Source: a bacterium (lineage in GTDB: Bacteria; Tectomicrobia; Entotheonellia; Entotheonellales; Entotheonellaceae). Taken from it: a DNA stretch of 7,833 nt. This document shows positions 6,517-7,833 of this stretch, piece after piece; position 1 is the first letter of the stretch, and every line of letters begins with the position of its first letter. The stretch lies in contig JAPULM010000286.1 in the NCBI GenBank assembly GCA_027294925.1, positions 1 through 7,833 on the forward strand, read 5' to 3'. A program made the position numbers and the translations under genes. The notes beneath the pieces are model-generated. The model had not been told where the DNA came from. It did not search any database and saw nothing but the letters and a program-made list of their open reading frames with translations.

Positions 6517-7428
6517 ATGATAACTCACCCACCTGAGGATTTTGATCTGTACTGGCAGGGTTTATTGGAGGAATTGGCGAGTTACGCCGCTCGGCCGGAA
6601 ATCGATCTCATGCCGCTACGCAGCACCGACTTTGCGACCCTGTATGGCGTCAGGCTCACCAGCATTGGCCCTTATCGTCTGTTTGGCTATCTGAGCATTC
6701 CTACCGGAGACGGCCCGTTCCCCGCCATCTATTACGCGCCTAAATACCAGAGTGTGCTAGAAATCATCCCGCAGGGAACAGCAAATTTACAACGTAGCCA
6801 ATACATCACCTTTTCCCTGGCAAGCCGCGGTCAGCGCAATTCCGACACCCCCTATGCAGCAATGTTCCCAGGACTGCTCACGGAGGGAATTGCCAAAGCT
6901 GAGTCCTATATCTTCCGCGGCATTGCCGCGGATAGCGTCAGAGGTCTCGAGTTTTTACTAACGCGTCCCGAACTGGACACCTCGCGTATCGTGGTGATTG
7001 GCAATGACCTAGCGCTGCTCACCGCCGGTCTGCATGCCGGAACAACGCACATGGTCACGACACCTGCGCTGTTCTACGACAGCGTCGACATGGCTGGCCA
7101 AAGCACAGCGTATCCTCTGGAGGAAATCAACGACTACCTACGGGCTTTCCCGGCCCACGCCGAGGCCGTACGGCACACCCTGAGTTATTATGACCTGCGG
7201 GCATTTGCACCGCGTGTCCAGGCAACCACCTTGCTAATGGCGGGGGCGCCAGGGTCACTTCTGGCAAGTCAGACACTAGCCCCGCTCATTCCGGCCATGG
7301 CCGGCGACGTCGTCGCACATGATTCGGAGCAATCCACTTACAAAGATGGTCTCTACCTCGAAACATGGGTAGCAGCGCAATGTGGTATCCCGGCAGTGCA
7401 GCGTATCCTGCCGGCGCATTGGCAATGA
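6517..7428 (+). CDS. AXE1-like alpha/beta hydrolase paralogue with lost catalytic triad (probable pseudoenzyme)
   Basis: The 303 residues align end to end with the preceding hydrolase. Shared landmarks are the N-terminal PPEDFDLYWQG, the block YIFRGIAADSVRGLEFLLTR (131-150), the strand RIVVIGN (157-163) and YPLEEINDYLR (199-209), which matches YPYEEINDYLR in the partner. The nucleophile serine position is Asp164 (GNDLALL in place of GNSQGG), the acid position is Gly246 (AGAPGS in place of GLQDNV), and the C-terminal histidine pair is gone, with only Asp269 of the YDGHGHD stretch kept. The RGQ motif, altered in the partner, is intact here (104-106). The frame is open and full length with an ordinary start, so this is a maintained protein and not a decayed gene. 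It probably arose by tandem duplication and may serve as a structural or regulatory partner of the active enzyme. A new chemistry using Asp164 cannot be excluded. Confidence 0.8.
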   Translation: MITHPPEDFDLYWQGLLEELASYAARPEIDLMPLRSTDFATLYGVRLTSIGPYRLFGYLSIPTGDGPFPAIYYAPKYQSVLEIIPQGTANLQRSQYITFSLASRGQRNSDTPYAAMFPGLLTEGIAKAESYIFRGIAADSVRGLEFLLTRPELDTSRIVVIGNDLALLTAGLHAGTTHMVTTPALFYDSVDMAGQSTAYPLEEINDYLRAFPAHAEAVRHTLSYYDLRAFAPRVQATTLLMAGAPGSLLASQTLAPLIPAMAGDVVAHDSEQSTYKDGLYLETWVAAQCGIPAVQRILPAHWQ

Positions 7429-7447
7429 CAGCCTGGACAATGTTCCT

Positions 7448-7833
7448 TCAAGACCGAGCGAGCGGCGCAGATATCATGCCGGCGTTCTTCCCTAGCCACC
7501 CTTCAAACGCCTCAAGACGGCGAACTTGTATACGTGTCAATCCCACCTGCGGACGGCGTGATTTAAGAAAACGTATCGCCTCAGCGACATTCATCTGCTG
7601 AGCGTAAAGAAACCAACAGGCAAGAAGCGTCGCAGAACGTCCCACGCCCACGGCACAGTGAATATAGATGGTTCGATTGTGCTGTAACTGCTGCTCAATC
7701 CAGGCAATGCCCTGCACGATCTGATCAAAGCTGGGGGGGCAAACATCCACCACCGGCAACCATAGATACTCAAGCCCCGCTTCATGCAACTGACGCCGAT
7801 TGTCCGGCCGTTCAGCACACAAATTAAGCACGG
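7448..7833 (-). CDS. Dual-specificity-type protein phosphatase, N-terminus outside window
   Basis: At least 127 residues are visible, and the reading frame runs to the right edge. A GTG at 7831 could be a start but sits inside the family-typical VLNLCAE strand, so the true N-terminus is probably beyond the window. The active-site loop is IHCAVGVGRSA, the HCx5RS signature of cysteine phosphatases, with Cys59 and Arg65 counted from that GTG. The likely general acid is Asp29 in LPVVDVCPP. The C-terminal part (RRPQVGLTRIQVRRLEAFEGWL) fits the closing helix of DUSP-like enzymes. The protein is soluble and could act on phosphotyrosine/serine proteins, phosphoinositides or phosphorylated sugars. Its substrate is not evident. 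It converges on the hydrolase cluster with only 19 bp between stop codons, leaving no room for a dedicated intergenic terminator. Confidence 0.88.
   Translation of the reverse strand, partial: VLNLCAERPDNRRQLHEAGLEYLWLPVVDVCPPSFDQIVQGIAWIEQQLQHNRTIYIHCAVGVGRSATLLACWFLYAQQMNVAEAIRFLKSRRPQVGLTRIQVRRLEAFEGWLGKNAGMISAPLARS

Noticed and set aside
7390..7414. CCGGCAG/CTGCCGG 7-bp inverted repeat as terminator of the hydrolase cluster
   Set aside because: It lies inside the coding sequence, before the stop codon, and has no U-run after it.
6517..7428. Second hydrolase as a decayed pseudogene
   Set aside because: The frame is intact and full length, with a good ribosome site and conserved non-catalytic blocks. 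A maintained pseudoenzyme is the better reading.
1..7833. CRISPR array, tRNA, mobile element or attachment site
   Set aside because: I saw no spaced direct repeats, cloverleaf, transposase/integrase motifs or terminal inverted repeats on either strand.

Overview
The window is bacterial: compact genes, Shine-Dalgarno sites, a bacterial-type EF-P and a class III nucleotide cyclase, in moderately GC-rich DNA. Nothing fixes the taxon. An uncultured environmental lineage (Entotheonella/Tectomicrobia-like, for example) would fit, but that is a guess. There are no rRNA or tRNA genes, CRISPR arrays, transposases or integrases.

Layout. Positions 1-720 (+) hold the C-terminal part of a HEAT-repeat protein whose start lies outside the window. 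A 137-bp gap with a terminator-like hairpin separates it from two minus-strand genes: a sterol desaturase/fatty acid hydroxylase family membrane protein (858-1709) and a six-TM, HAMP, class III cyclase (1801-3423). A strong 10-bp perfect inverted repeat lies between these two. A 282-bp divergent regulatory region (3424-3705) then separates the cyclase from a plus-strand cluster: EF-P (3706-4266), an acyl-CoA dehydrogenase-fold flavoprotein (4305-5531), an AXE1/CE7-like alpha/beta hydrolase (5579-6505) and a diverged second AXE1-like protein (6517-7428). Finally, a convergent minus-strand dual-specificity-type phosphatase (7448 to beyond the right edge) is cut by the window end.

How the genes may work together. 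The four plus-strand genes are closely spaced (38, 47 and 11 bp gaps) and have no visible internal terminator, so they probably form one transcript. This would couple a translation factor for polyproline stretches to a small enzyme set of one ACAD-fold flavoenzyme and two related hydrolases. The most interesting point is that two of the three enzymes lack canonical catalytic residues. The ACAD-like protein has Phe where MCAD-type enzymes have the catalytic Glu. The second hydrolase has lost Ser, Asp and His of the triad, while its tandem partner keeps them. The cluster therefore looks like an uncharacterised pathway with a probable enzyme/pseudoenzyme pair, not routine beta-oxidation plus xylan deacetylation. 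The substrate cannot be read from the sequence.
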